From Strix aluco (taxonomy: Eukaryota; Chordata; Aves; Strigiformes; Strigidae), in contig NC_133946.1 of the NCBI RefSeq assembly GCF_031877795.1, positions 8,965,144 through 9,029,143 of the forward strand: a DNA stretch of 64,000 nucleotides, written 5' to 3'. Positions 8,516-20,500 of this stretch are shown here, one piece after another. The notes below the pieces were generated by a model. It saw nothing but the letters and a program-made list of their open reading frames with translations, had not been told where the DNA came from and did not search any database. Both the position numbers and the translations under genes were made by a program. Every line of letters starts with the position of its first letter. Within the stretch, counting starts at the first letter, position 1.

Positions 8516-11500
8516 GTTTGTATCATGCGGGGGATTTTCTTTGCAAGCTTCGGCACCCAAATGAATTAAACCGGAGAGCTGCACCCCCATCTCCTGCAGC
8601 TCCCGGCCCCCCCCCAACCCCCCCCGAAATAAGCCCCGGCGCGGCACACGTTGCTCTGGCTTCGCAGACACCCGCGTGGAACGAGGGGACGCGGGACGGG
8701 GTTACGGTCGCTGCCGCCGTTATTGCTGCTTCTTTATCCCCGCTGCAGCAGGCAGGTCCCGCCGCGGAGGGGCGGCGGACGACCCCCCCCCCCCCCCCCC
8801 CCTCTCCTCGCTCCACGCCGCCTCTTCCCCCCCCCCCCCCCCCCCCCCCTTCCTTCCCCGGCCCGCGGGGTCGGGGGGTGCCCCGGCACCTTTTCCGGCC
8901 GTCGGGGCAAGGCGGTACCGGCGCGGGGAGCGCGGGGACGAGCCGCCCGGCCGTACCCCCGGTCCGCCGCCCCGCCGAGGAGCGGCCCCGGCTGACGAGC
9001 CCCCGGCAGCGCCGTGCGGGGCCGCCGGGAACCCCTGCCAGTTAATTTTTCCTAAGGATTTTATTTTAAATTAATATCCTTGTACACGTATGCAAGTAGC
9101 TGCCCGTGCCAGTATTATGCGCCATCTTTGTTCTTTTATTTGCAAAGCAAAAGTGTTTATTAATCGGGAGAAAAATTAAGAAAGTCCCGGGGAGCAAGCC
9201 AAGGGTGTGTGTTACGGGGGGGAAGCGGGGGAAGGGGGCCGGGGGAAGAAAGTCGGGGGCCGGGGGACCCCGCTGGGGCTGCGGGCAGGGGGACCGGCCG
9301 GAGGGGCTCCGGCATTTCTTGGGGGAGTTGCAGGGTGAAAGTTTCTTTGTTCAGCGCGAAGAGAGGCTGGAGCTGTGGTCACCCCTCAAAGGCATGCTTG
9401 TGCTGCGGCGGCGATCTGCAAGGTCGCCTGGGAAAAGCGAGTTGGAAAGGGCCTCGTCCCCTGGCGGGACACGTCTGGGGGGGCTCCCAGCGGGAGCCCC
9501 AGGAGCTGGGCTACATTTTCATGCCTTTTCGGAAGCCCTGGGCGCCCGCGATCTATTTTTAATTAATTTTTGAAAGCGCAGCGCCCTGCCTTGCTCTGGG
9601 AAATGTCGCGCCCGGCTGTGCTCAGGGCGAGAGAGGGAGACGGTGAATTTCACTTCGGGGGGTCTCCCCGGAGCCCCCCAGCAGGACCATCGGCACGGGG
9701 CTTGGTAAAGGACCCCCGCCGCTTCATTTTCAACCTTTTTTGAGAGCTCCAAGAATTTTTTAAATATTTTTAAATATTTTTTGAAAAGATGACGTCTGGG
9801 GAAATGAGGCTGGACGCCACCTTTGTGTCTCGACCAGAGAGGGGAATCGGCAGCACAACGGCGAATTAGATGAAAAAATAAAAGCGAAATAAATAAATCC
9901 CAGGGCAAGCCCGGCTCTGCACCCCATTCCCAGACACGGGCGCTTGCATTTTCATCCGCTTTTCTTTTTCTTTCCTTTTAAAAATTTCTTCTAGGGGGTG
10001 GAAAGATGGGGACAGACCTCCTCTTCGATTCTTCCCCCCCGCCCCCCCCCCCTTTTACCATGAATCGCCTACGGATTTCTACCACCACATTTCTCCCCAC
10101 TTTGTCACTCGTGACTTTCTCTTTCATTTTCTTTGATGCGTCTGTTTTTCCCTTATTTATCCGTTTCCCCCAAATGCATTTTCCCCCTCGTCTCCTTCAA
10201 CCTTGCCCTGCAAAGCCTGGGGGGTGAGGGGGGAGGGAAGGCGAGGGCGGCGGGACAAGCCTAGCTTTCGCCTATATTAAATTATTGTTCAACGATCTCT
10301 CTCCTTCTTCCAGGTTTGCGAGGAGCAGAAGTGCGAAGAGGAAGTTTTCCCCTTGGCTATGAATTATTTGGACAGATTTTTGTCGTTTGAACCCCTCAAG
10401 AAAAGCCGATTGCAATTGCTCGGAGCTACCTGCATGTTTGTGGCTTCAAAAATGAAGGAAACTATTCCTCTGACCGCAGAAAAACTGTGCATTTATACAG
10501 ATAACTCCATTAGACCCGACGAATTACTGGTAATTTCACGTTTAATCACCTCAGGAAAAAAAAAAAACCAAACACAAACAAAACAAAAAAAACCCCAAAC
10601 TAAAACGCCGATTGGGAAGCCGGGGGACAGGCGGGGAGGGGGCTGCCTCCCCACCAGCGGGGGTGCCGGCGGCGGGCGGGACCCGCTCCCCGCGGCCGCA
10701 GGAGCTGTGTCCCGGGCAGCGGAGCTGTGGCCGGCGGGGGGCCTGTCCCGGGGCCTGTCCCCGCTCCCCCGGCCGCGGCCCGCGGCTGCCCCGGCCGGAC
10801 CCGCCGCCTCAGCGTGGCTGGGCGCGGCGCGGGCGCCCCCTGGCGGCCCCGCGGGGGGCTGCGGCGGCGGGCGCTTCGCGGCGGGGGGCGGCCCGGTGCC
10901 CCCCCGGTGCCCCCCGGGCCCTGCCCGCTCCCCACGGCGCCCTGCTCTCGCCCCCGGAGTCCTGCCCGCATCCCCCGGGCCCTGTCCTCGCCCCCCGCCT
11001 GCGCCGGGGCCCCGCCGCGGGAGCACCGCCAGCCCCCCTCCGCCAATCCAGGGAGCGGGCTCGGCCGGAGAACAGACTCGCCCAGCTGCGGCTAGTGCTG
11101 GTCCGACCGCGTGTGAGCGGAGCTAACCACATTTTCCCCTCTTCTCCTTCCTCTTCTCTTCTTCCCCCTTCCCTCCCTCTTGTCTTTGCAGCAAATGGAG
11201 CTGCTTCTGGTGAATAAGCTGAAATGGAATCTGGCTGCAATGACCCCCCACGATTTCATTGAACATTTCCTTACTAAAATGCCTCTGGCAGAGGACACCA
11301 AGCAGATCATCCGTAAACATGCTCAGACTTTTGTGGCTCTGTGCGCTACAGGTATGAGCCCTGCACGTTAAGCAAAGCGTGTTGCTCCCCAACACGCACC
11401 TACCCCCTGGCTTGTAAAGCTTCCCGTAGCTGTGGTCTAAAGTGAGCTCGCAGAGCTGTGGGGAGGTAGTTTAAGCCCCGATTATTGCCCCTTGTTTGCA

Positions 11501-14500
11501 GAAGGTGGATTACTTTGCAGAGGTAAGTTTTTTTTCAGAAGATGTTTTGCTTCCGAGTCGAGAAGGCAGTGTTGTCAGGGAGGGAGAAGCACCCCCCTCT
11601 TTGTAGCTTAGCCGTGGAGTCGCAGCTCAGCGTGGTACGATTTCTTCACCTCTGTATGTCTGGTTTTATGCAGGGGCTGCAAAAGGCTTACTGCCCGTAC
11701 GGGGAATCCCTCCCCGTGTGGATTCATTCTTAAGACCGTTTTTAAAGGCGGAGGGAGATTTTGCTTGTGAATAGCTCTGCGTGGGGGTTTTAAAACTTCC
11801 CTCTTCAAGTTGCCTCTTCCCCCCCCTCCTTGGTGGCTGGTGGATTGAAGGAGGGCCACGCGGCACAGAGGCTTTCCTGGCACAGGACCGAGCTGCTGCC
11901 ATCTGCACCCTTCGGACCACGTGCTGTGCTGAAGCCATGTGCAGGGCCAGCCTCCAAAGACACCGACTGTTCGCTAGGCCAGGTTTGCAGAGGCCTGATC
12001 TTTGGTTTCAAGGGCACTGTGCGTGCGTGCGCGCTGGTTCTTTGAAGTTCCATGTTTGCGTGTGGACTGTGTGTATGCATTTGTACATGTACCGGCTTTA
12101 CCCACTGAACCCTAACACGTGGGAAGGAAAAAAAGTTTTAGAAGACTCTCTGTTCTCCAGTAATCTTAACTGTTCCCGCAGGACAGAGTGGAGGAGCAGG
12201 GACAGAAGTTCTAGAGGGAAGATACTGTGTTTAAACAAAACGTGTTCAGCGCGTTTTCTTTTAGTATGGCGAGATCAGTCCAGGAATGGCAAAAGAATAA
12301 GGAATGGCAAAAGAATAAGGAAGAAAAAGCAGCCAAAGCAAATGTTCTTTTGCAGTAGCACGTAAAGAGGAATGCCAGACATTCTGTTCACACTGATAAA
12401 AACTTAGTGTAAAGGAGATACAGTGCTTTAGTAAACGTTAATATTCAGTAGCAGTTGTGCTAAATAAAGAGATCTAGCCCGCATTTGTACTTGAGGTATC
12501 CACACTTGAAAACCTTGGTGGGATGTGTGTGGTCAATGGCACAAATTAATGTTGTGTAGTTTATCTTCCAGAGATGGATTTGGTATAAAAAGATTGAAGA
12601 GAGATTGCAGGCACTCAGAAGAAAAATCTTATTTCACAGAATTGGTCCTACTGCAAGGCCTAAAGATAGAATGACCAAGCCATAAAAGAGAAATTTATAA
12701 ACACTGGCATTGCTCTTCATCTTGGGCCTAACATCAGCATAATGGGCAGTTCGTAAGTTAGATTGCCTGGAATAATGCTCGGTGTTCGGAGCGCTACAAC
12801 CTTCAAACAGCCTTCAAACTACCTGCAGCAACATTTTGGGAAAATCAGACATAACTCTCCATGCCGGATTCTACCAGATAAGGCTGCTGCGACTCCGAAT
12901 GCGTGATTTGCTAACTTTGAAGCTTCCTCCACTGTTAGCTAAAAAGAACAGCTACCCGGCCTCCCCTTTGGATATGGGGATGTTTAACCTAGGTTGTTGT
13001 GTTGGCAATGAGAGGGATGAAAACAAGAGTAGTTCAAAGGTTGGAGACTTGCTAAGAGTCCAGTACTTTGATCTACTGTCGGTGTTGTTATGTTTCTTTT
13101 AGGAAGCACATCCAGAGCCTTTATTTAACGCTGCTACACACCACAGCTGGAGAATGGATCAGTAAATGAGAACCATGTTCTGGGAGTTTTACGTAGCTTT
13201 TAAAAAAACCAGTGCTGAGCTCACCAGAATTGGGGCCCTCTTCAGCTCCCTACTGAAGTTGGGAATATTGCCTGGGGAAAGAGTGCTCAGGAAGGCTGCC
13301 ACTAGGCTCTGTATTTTTATTGTTATTTTTGGATGTCAGGATTTTCTCTACCTCTCACTTTCCTCATGACTTCTTTGTTGGCTAGTGAAGATCACATGTG
13401 GCTTAAGCAGCATCTGGACTTTGCTTTGCTGTTGCTGGGTTGTGTTGTACTTCCCCTTGCCAAAATGAACCTAGATGGACTGCAAACGCGTTGTGCTGCC
13501 TGGATGCTGTGGGGCCCAATCCAAAGTCCACTGGAAACACTGACACTCGCTTAAGTGGCCTCAGGGGCAAGTGCAGTATATCTTTTGCTTGAAGTACAGC
13601 CCGTGTCCTCTACTGTAAAGGAGGGTCTCCTAAGAAGAGATGGCAAAATAATGCTTGCTTAGAAAATAAAGTCTCCGCCAGTTGGCTTAACAAGGTGAAG
13701 GCTGTGGAAGTGTTTGTAGATGAGTGTGTATGTGTTTGCTCCAGAAAGAGAGGGTTACGCTGCAAGGTGAAGTTGAGGGGAATTCCTTCTAAGCTCCCTC
13801 TTCAGTTGTCTGGCTAGTAGCAGTGGATTTGTTTGATTTGGTTTAGTTTTGAAAAATCCATTTTCACCAAAGGATGTCTTTGTGCTGTGGTAGGTTTGGG
13901 AGAAAAAGCAAAAAAAAAAAAAAAAATTACCAGGGGTTGTTTGAAGTTAACACATAATTGAGCTTAATGAATGGGGCTTTGGCATGGCCGAGCAAGGCAG
14001 GGAGAGCTCAAAAGGAAGCAGGCCTCTTTTGGCCCAAGTTAAGACCAGTGTTGAGGGAGAACTGCAGCTCTATACAAGCATAACAATGAATAGCAACAAA
14101 TATTGGAGCTTCAGCATTTCATTATGTTCCTCTGGTTATCAAAACATACCAGGCTCCTTTTATATTATTATTATTGTTATTACTATTGTTGCTTTCCTCC
14201 TCTCCGATGGAGAAAGAAAGATCCCCCTTTGAAACAAGCGTGTTACAATTCTCCTATTCTCTGGCCTTTATAAAATTGGTAGTCTCAAGGTATGTGACCA
14301 GTTGGAACCTGTTGCATCTTGCAGCAAGTGATTTATGTTCGCAGTTTTGATTTGCCTCAATGAAAAGATTTTCATTCATAGCCCCCAGCTCTCCAGACGG
14401 ATGGAATTGCTGCTCCATTTAAAAAGGAAAAGGGGTGACTCGCCTTGTTAGGAATTTTTTTTAAAGCACTGCAGCGCCTATATGCCTGCTTTGTCCTCCC

Positions 14501-17500
14501 TTCAGGGTGGCTGGCATTCTTCTCTCTCCTCCCCCTCCTCTCTCTCTCTCTCTCTCTCTTTTTAACAACGCTGAAGTTGTTTATTCTTTTTGGATGAAGT
14601 CTCAGATAGGCTACTGGGGATGTGTGCTTCAATTGATGGGGCCCCCTACCCCATTGTGGCTGTGTCAGGTCTAATTCATCTCACCGAAGCCCCCTTGTTC
14701 CTGAGCGCTCAATAGCGCAAGATGAGGCGATGGAGGCTGACAATGATGCCACACTCTTCACTTGGGGGCATCCAATTACAGGCGAGAGGGGCCCCCTGAT
14801 TAATATGCTGAAATTAGTGGCCTCTGCCACAAATAATTCCTTGTTGAGTTGCAACAAAAAGGCAGTCCATGCTGCTTGTCTGGAGTGGTTATAGGGACAG
14901 ACACAAACTGGTCATTTAAACTTCATTATCACTTTTCCACCTTGGAAAGAATGAGGGTGTGACTATGAATTCATGTTCTTGTTTACTGCGCCATTTAAAA
15001 GAAGAACGCAAATATTAATCCCAAACGTGATCCTGTCAGATCAGACTCATTACACTGACACATTTTGGTCATGTTTTGTTTGTGGGGCTCAGTAAATAGT
15101 GGCGCGAACGTGCTGCCACCGTACCCCTCTGAGCAACCCAATCTTGGTGGAATTCATGCTTGCCTACTGAAATCCCTTGTTTCTGAAGTCTACCTGCAAC
15201 TGTGTATCAGTATTTCAGTTAGGGGACTGGCCTGGGCATGTGTATAGTGTCAGTAAGCAGTCTGGACTACTTTGATTTTGGGGAGTGACAGAAGCTTGCC
15301 AGAGGGTGGGTGTACTTCTATCCGCCTGGAAATGGGCGGATTAGGAAAAGGGGATAAACTATATTTATTTTAAGCACAGTAACATAAATGAGATGACTTT
15401 AGATCACGCTTGCCTTTTCACTGGCAGTGCATCACAAAAGTTTGGCCACAATTCATCGTATCAGTTTAATTTTGAAGGTTCATAGAATGCTGGGCGAAAT
15501 GCCCCTTTGAAGGTGGGTATTGGTCAGGGCCACAATGGAGTGTCAGAGGTATATGAATAGATTCAGAGAGGGGACTTTCATAGAGTCCCAAAGTCTTTAG
15601 TTTCACTGGTAAAACATTTACACAAAAGTTATTTTATCATAATAAAGGAGATGCATGATTTAATACTTAAACTGTTCCACTGAGCCCTCTAAGCTGTCCA
15701 TTCCTTTGATTTCATTCAAGGGTTTGACAGATGGTTTATATTTTTTCAACCCAGAGGAAGTTGTATTCTGATAAAAGCTGAAGGAATGTATCTCAGGTTC
15801 TTGTGTATAATGTGGCATTTCCCTTTCTTCCTCACAAAATTAGACGTTTACTTGTGCCACTTACTTCCTTTGTTTCTGACTCTCCTCCAAGGTGTACACT
15901 GCCACGGATCAAACACATTCCTGTTCAGCAGAAAGAGTCTTGGCATTAAAATGTGGATTATTCTTATTAAAAAACCCCAACAAAACAAAACAAAAAACAA
16001 ACCAAAAACATGCTAAATGGCAGAGATAGCCCCTTAAGGAATCATGGGAGTGGCTTTGTGGAGAGACCTACAGCAATGCAGTCTGGAAGGGGGCCCAGCC
16101 TCTTGTCAGCATGGTGTCACATCAGAATGTAACTGATTGTCCGCCAATTCTTGGGACCCCCGTCACTTAGTTATGCCACATTTACATTAAATCCCTGTTG
16201 CCAGGATGGATGGCAGCCACTGACAAGAGACTAGGTTGAGACAAAGCATTTTTAAGATGAAACCTTAATTTAAATATGGATTATCTGCCTCCTGACAGGG
16301 TTAAGCAGTCTTTCTCTTTCTTTCTTTTTGTTGATGTTGTTGTTCATTAAAGCTATATTCCTTTGAATGTCAGTGCAAAGGTTTCTGCTTTAAAGGGCCT
16401 GAGGACTCCTTATTAGAGTGCACCTAGGATCTGACCATGCGAAACGCTTAAGAATGCGAACAGGTTTTCTCAGATGTATAGTGCCATTGACCCCAGTGGC
16501 ATTATTCACTTTATTATTTATTATTCACAGTGGCAAGTATTTTAACATTTGAAGAATGGGGGGCCCTGCTTATGATAAAAATACCTCAAAGTGATGAATG
16601 GTCTCCCAGGCTTAGTGCTAGGAAGGGCTACTCACTGAAGTACAGATGCTCATGGATAAGTCTTTACAGGTTTGGACCTGTAACAGTGTGGAGCAGGAGG
16701 CACCTTTCTGCTCACGATTTCCCCTACCTTTTCAGATGCAATAGTTGGCAGCTGAATCCATGCTGGTAGAAGAGTGTATGTGTATGGGCAGGCTTCTCCT
16801 AAAGCAATCGTTTCAGTCTTTTTTTTTTTTTTTTTTTTCTCTCCTTTCTTCATACAGATATTAAATTTATTTCAAACCCACCTTCCATGATTGCAGCTGG
16901 CAGTGTGGTAGCAGCTGTGCAAGGCCTGCATCTGGGGAACACTAACACTTTCCTCTCCTATCAATGCCTCACACATTTCCTATCACAAGTTATCAAATGT
17001 GATCCGGTAAGTGACTCTCTCTCGGTTGATCTCCTGCCTTAGAGTTTAAGAATGAATGCCTGCTTACTGCATAGTAGCTAATCTGACAGTAAATCTTGAT
17101 AAAAGTCAAACCTCAGAGTGGGGTTTTTGAACGTGTTCTCTTGTGTCCGTCCCAGTTATTTAGTTGTCATTATATCCATTAATAATCTGTGATTACTGCT
17201 GCTGCAGTTCACTGATAGGAATGCCACATTCAGCTCTAATGTTTGTTAGAGAGGCGTATCTGACAAAGCAAAGGAAACTGCATCGATTTAGGACATAGCA
17301 GAGGCTGTGTTTGGTTGTAGGTATTTAAACCGGGAGTCTATGTAAAACAAAACTTTGAAAATAAGACGAGGAAATAGTTACTGAGACCTCGTGGTATCTC
17401 TGACCTTATCTTTGACCATTCTTGAGGCCTTTTATTGTGCCAAGTGGTGTGAAAAAGCCCTTCTTAAAAGAGTTCTAATGATCTAATTTGGTTTATTACG

Positions 17501-20500
17501 TGCTAGACCTGCACAGTAGCTGGTATTGAATTCCTTTTCGGAACAAATGCTCGTCCCACGACTTTCTGACAAGGTAGATGGTCCTCACAGGACTCCCATT
17601 TTGCCCTGCAGCTTCCAGGAGATGCACATCAGTAACTAGTGAGCAATAAACCTTTCATGAGTGAATGGGCCAGGAAGGGAGCCTACAAGGAAGACCTAAA
17701 GTCAATGATCCATGTCATAATGGTGTGTGAAGTTGGGGCAGAGTTGAGCTTTGTTTTGTAACAATGTGGAAGACCAATAAATAGATGCTTTAAAAAGGTT
17801 CTTGTGAGGTCTCCAAGCTCTGGACAATGAGTCAAATAAAGACAACTCTGTGGTTAGCAGCATAATCTTTGAGATGCTGTTAAATTATTTTACATGTTAA
17901 TAATTTAAATACATAGAGAACTGTACTAGTCCAGACACTGCAAAACTAGGTTTGTATAATTGGACTTTGTTGACAGGATTGAGTGATGTCTGGAAAGATG
18001 AATGCATCATAATTAATTATTCACAAAAGTATTTTACTTTTGATAGACCATGTGAAACAATTCCTGACAAATATGATAGCTTATTATTTTGATCACCTTA
18101 ACAACGCCTCAGTATTGCGCACGTTATTTTTGCCATTTATATTACTGCAGCTAAAGTAATATGCATCCAGGGCTGAAATGTTAAATACTGTTAAGAACTT
18201 CAAATGCTGAAGTAAAATGCTGCTCAGTTTGGTATGTATGTGTAATGCTTTTAGTCAGTTTGTAAACAGTGTAGATATTTTGGTGTATGGTTGGCCACTA
18301 TCCAGTGCAAGATATTTGAAGCAGGTACTGAGGAAAAATACTAGGCTCTCTATATGTTCTGACAGTATCTGATTCAAACATTATTTAATCATTCCTGATA
18401 CAGAACATTAAAGTAGATTCTCTCACATCTTGGAGAACAACCGTATGTCCTTATGTGACTTGACTTAATTGATGACAGCGCTCTTTTAAAAGAAAAGAAA
18501 GTAGTTTTAGCAAGAAAGAGAATTGTTGTTTATTTTGTACTGTGCAGAGTCATTGAAAGGCCACATTCTGTATGACCCAAACTGAAATTAACAGCTTTAA
18601 AAGGAAGTAACACTCCAGCTTTCATTGCTAAATATATGTGTTAGAGCAGCTAGAGTTAGAAGTAAGGTTTTGGTATAGGTTGCTACAGAAAATAAGCATC
18701 ATAAAATTCTATGTATGTATACGTATCCTGTTGTGTTTGTAATGGAATAAGGGAACAGCATCGTCCATTACTGTTGCTTTGAGTAGAGAAAATTGCTTGG
18801 TTTCATAGATAGCATGATCCCCTGCATAGAGAATTCCCCATAAGATGTGCCTATGTAAATCATGGTTTCGAATGCTATTCCTGTTATCTTATATGAAGTT
18901 TGTTACTCCACAGTGATGGTTCCCCCTGTCAGACTGCACAATTGAATACACTTTATATTGGATTGTCTTGAAATATTAAGAGCATGCATCATAACATGGC
19001 TAACATTCTCCCTGATTATCTATTAGCTAGAGCAACTGGTCTGTTGGATTTCAGGTTATATAATTACACTTTTTTACCTTTAGTCTCAAAGGAAGCTGAA
19101 TCTAAAGTAAAATGAATATCACCTGATTGGAATTCCTTTATGGTTCATGTTTACGTTGGTAGGAGTCCAATTTCCCATTTTGCCTTTGATCAGGGGTAAT
19201 TAGAAGTCAGATAATCACAATTAGAAGTCTTGGGCTGTCTTCCATCATTCTATTCTTGACCCCATCATCCAAACAGATTGAATTTTACCTGACATTCATT
19301 TCCAGGCCAGAAATTCGCTAAACTAGATTAGATTGGGTTTCCATGCTGTCTGTTAGTACATTGGAATTCGTCTCCTGCCTGCCCCTACTCAGAGGCACCT
19401 TCAGACATGTGCTTGTTATCCAGAACGGGTCAGGCAGTAACAAAGGATTTCCAAGCAGTTTCTTTTTTGTTGTTGTTTGTTTCCTTTAGTATCTGACCCT
19501 GGAGTCTGATCATGTCTACTGTGTGTGTTAAAGGTATTTGACCACATCAGTTAAACTAGCAAGTCTTTTTTTTTTTTTTTTTTTTCACTGAGGAGCTTAA
19601 TTAATCCAGGAAGGGTTTATGACCTTGAACAAACTGTGGGCATTGAAAATTTGGGTAGTGAAGCAGAAAAGTTGTTGGGAGAAGTTACCGGAGTAATGCA
19701 CAAGTTTTGTATTTGCTTTTCAGTGTTGAGAATGAAAAAACCTTTGGTGAGGTTGTTCTCAGTGAATTTTATATTTTGCAGTTACTTTTGCTAGCTCTAA
19801 TACATTCCTGCAGACAAACTATTCATCTAATAGTCATCTGAATAAGAAATGAACAAAATGCCTAAAACATTAAAAAAAATGTTAATTAACTGTAGCTTAA
19901 GACACAGTCTGTTTGTAATACATTGTAAAGATCATGTTATAAAAAATATAGTTACAACATGCTGTACTTGGAGAATCTCACAGGAAAAAAAATACTCTGT
20001 GATCAAAAATTACCTTTAAATTATATAGTCCTATGTAATTATTCATGACTGGACTCTGGAGGGAGAAGAATAGGTATTTATAGAAATTCTTTTGAATGGT
20101 TTTAGTTTTCAGAGCTCAAACATGCTATACGCAAATGGTTAGGATTAAAAAAACAACACTAAACCCCCACCAAAAAATCCACTCCCCCAACCCCACCAAA
20201 AAGCCATTTTGCTCTGAAAATAAATTGGCTTTCAGTTTAGAACACTGAACATGCTACCCTGTTAAAACAGAATTATCCTCAAAAGTGCCTGGATTTGTAA
20301 AACCAAAAATACCTAAACCTGTATTCACGTACTACTCTTTCATACATCTAATTCCAAGTGTGACTGAGGTACGTGGTACAGGACATACAAATAGAAGCCT
20401 CTCAGTCAGGATGGATCCGTCATAGCTTGAGAAGGGGTGAAAGGACTTCATAGAGATCTTATTGTGAAGGCCAGAGGTATGTAGGAGCCAAAGGCATGAT

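Larger units (their letters stand above)
8516..10313 (+). other. CCND1 intron 1
   Basis: The first half is very GC-rich, a CpG island continuing from exon 1. It holds two pure C runs, C20 at 8783-8802 and C23 at 8827-8849, and a G-run cluster at 9216-9292. The second half is more AT-rich and ends in a pyrimidine tract before CAG at 10311-10313. Long open frames at 8455-9045 and 9106-9573 are read-through of GC-rich DNA. Confidence 0.9.
11352..16857 (+). other. CCND1 intron 3
   Basis: 5.5 kb with no coding exon recognised. It contains an 18-base tandem duplication at 12283-12318, a CT microsatellite at 14538-14559, a candidate conserved block at 14640-15030, and a T20 run immediately before exon 4. 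Confidence 0.85.

Noticed and set aside
8455-9074. Long plus-strand frames of 114-196 codons starting inside CCND1 exon 1
   Set aside because: They read out of frame through exon 1 into the poly-C intron. The cyclin frame and GT-AG junctions explain the region.
10353-11126. 257-codon frame beginning inside CCND1 exon 2
   Set aside because: It is exon 2 followed by read-through of the GC-rich intron 2; the real transcript splices at 10529.
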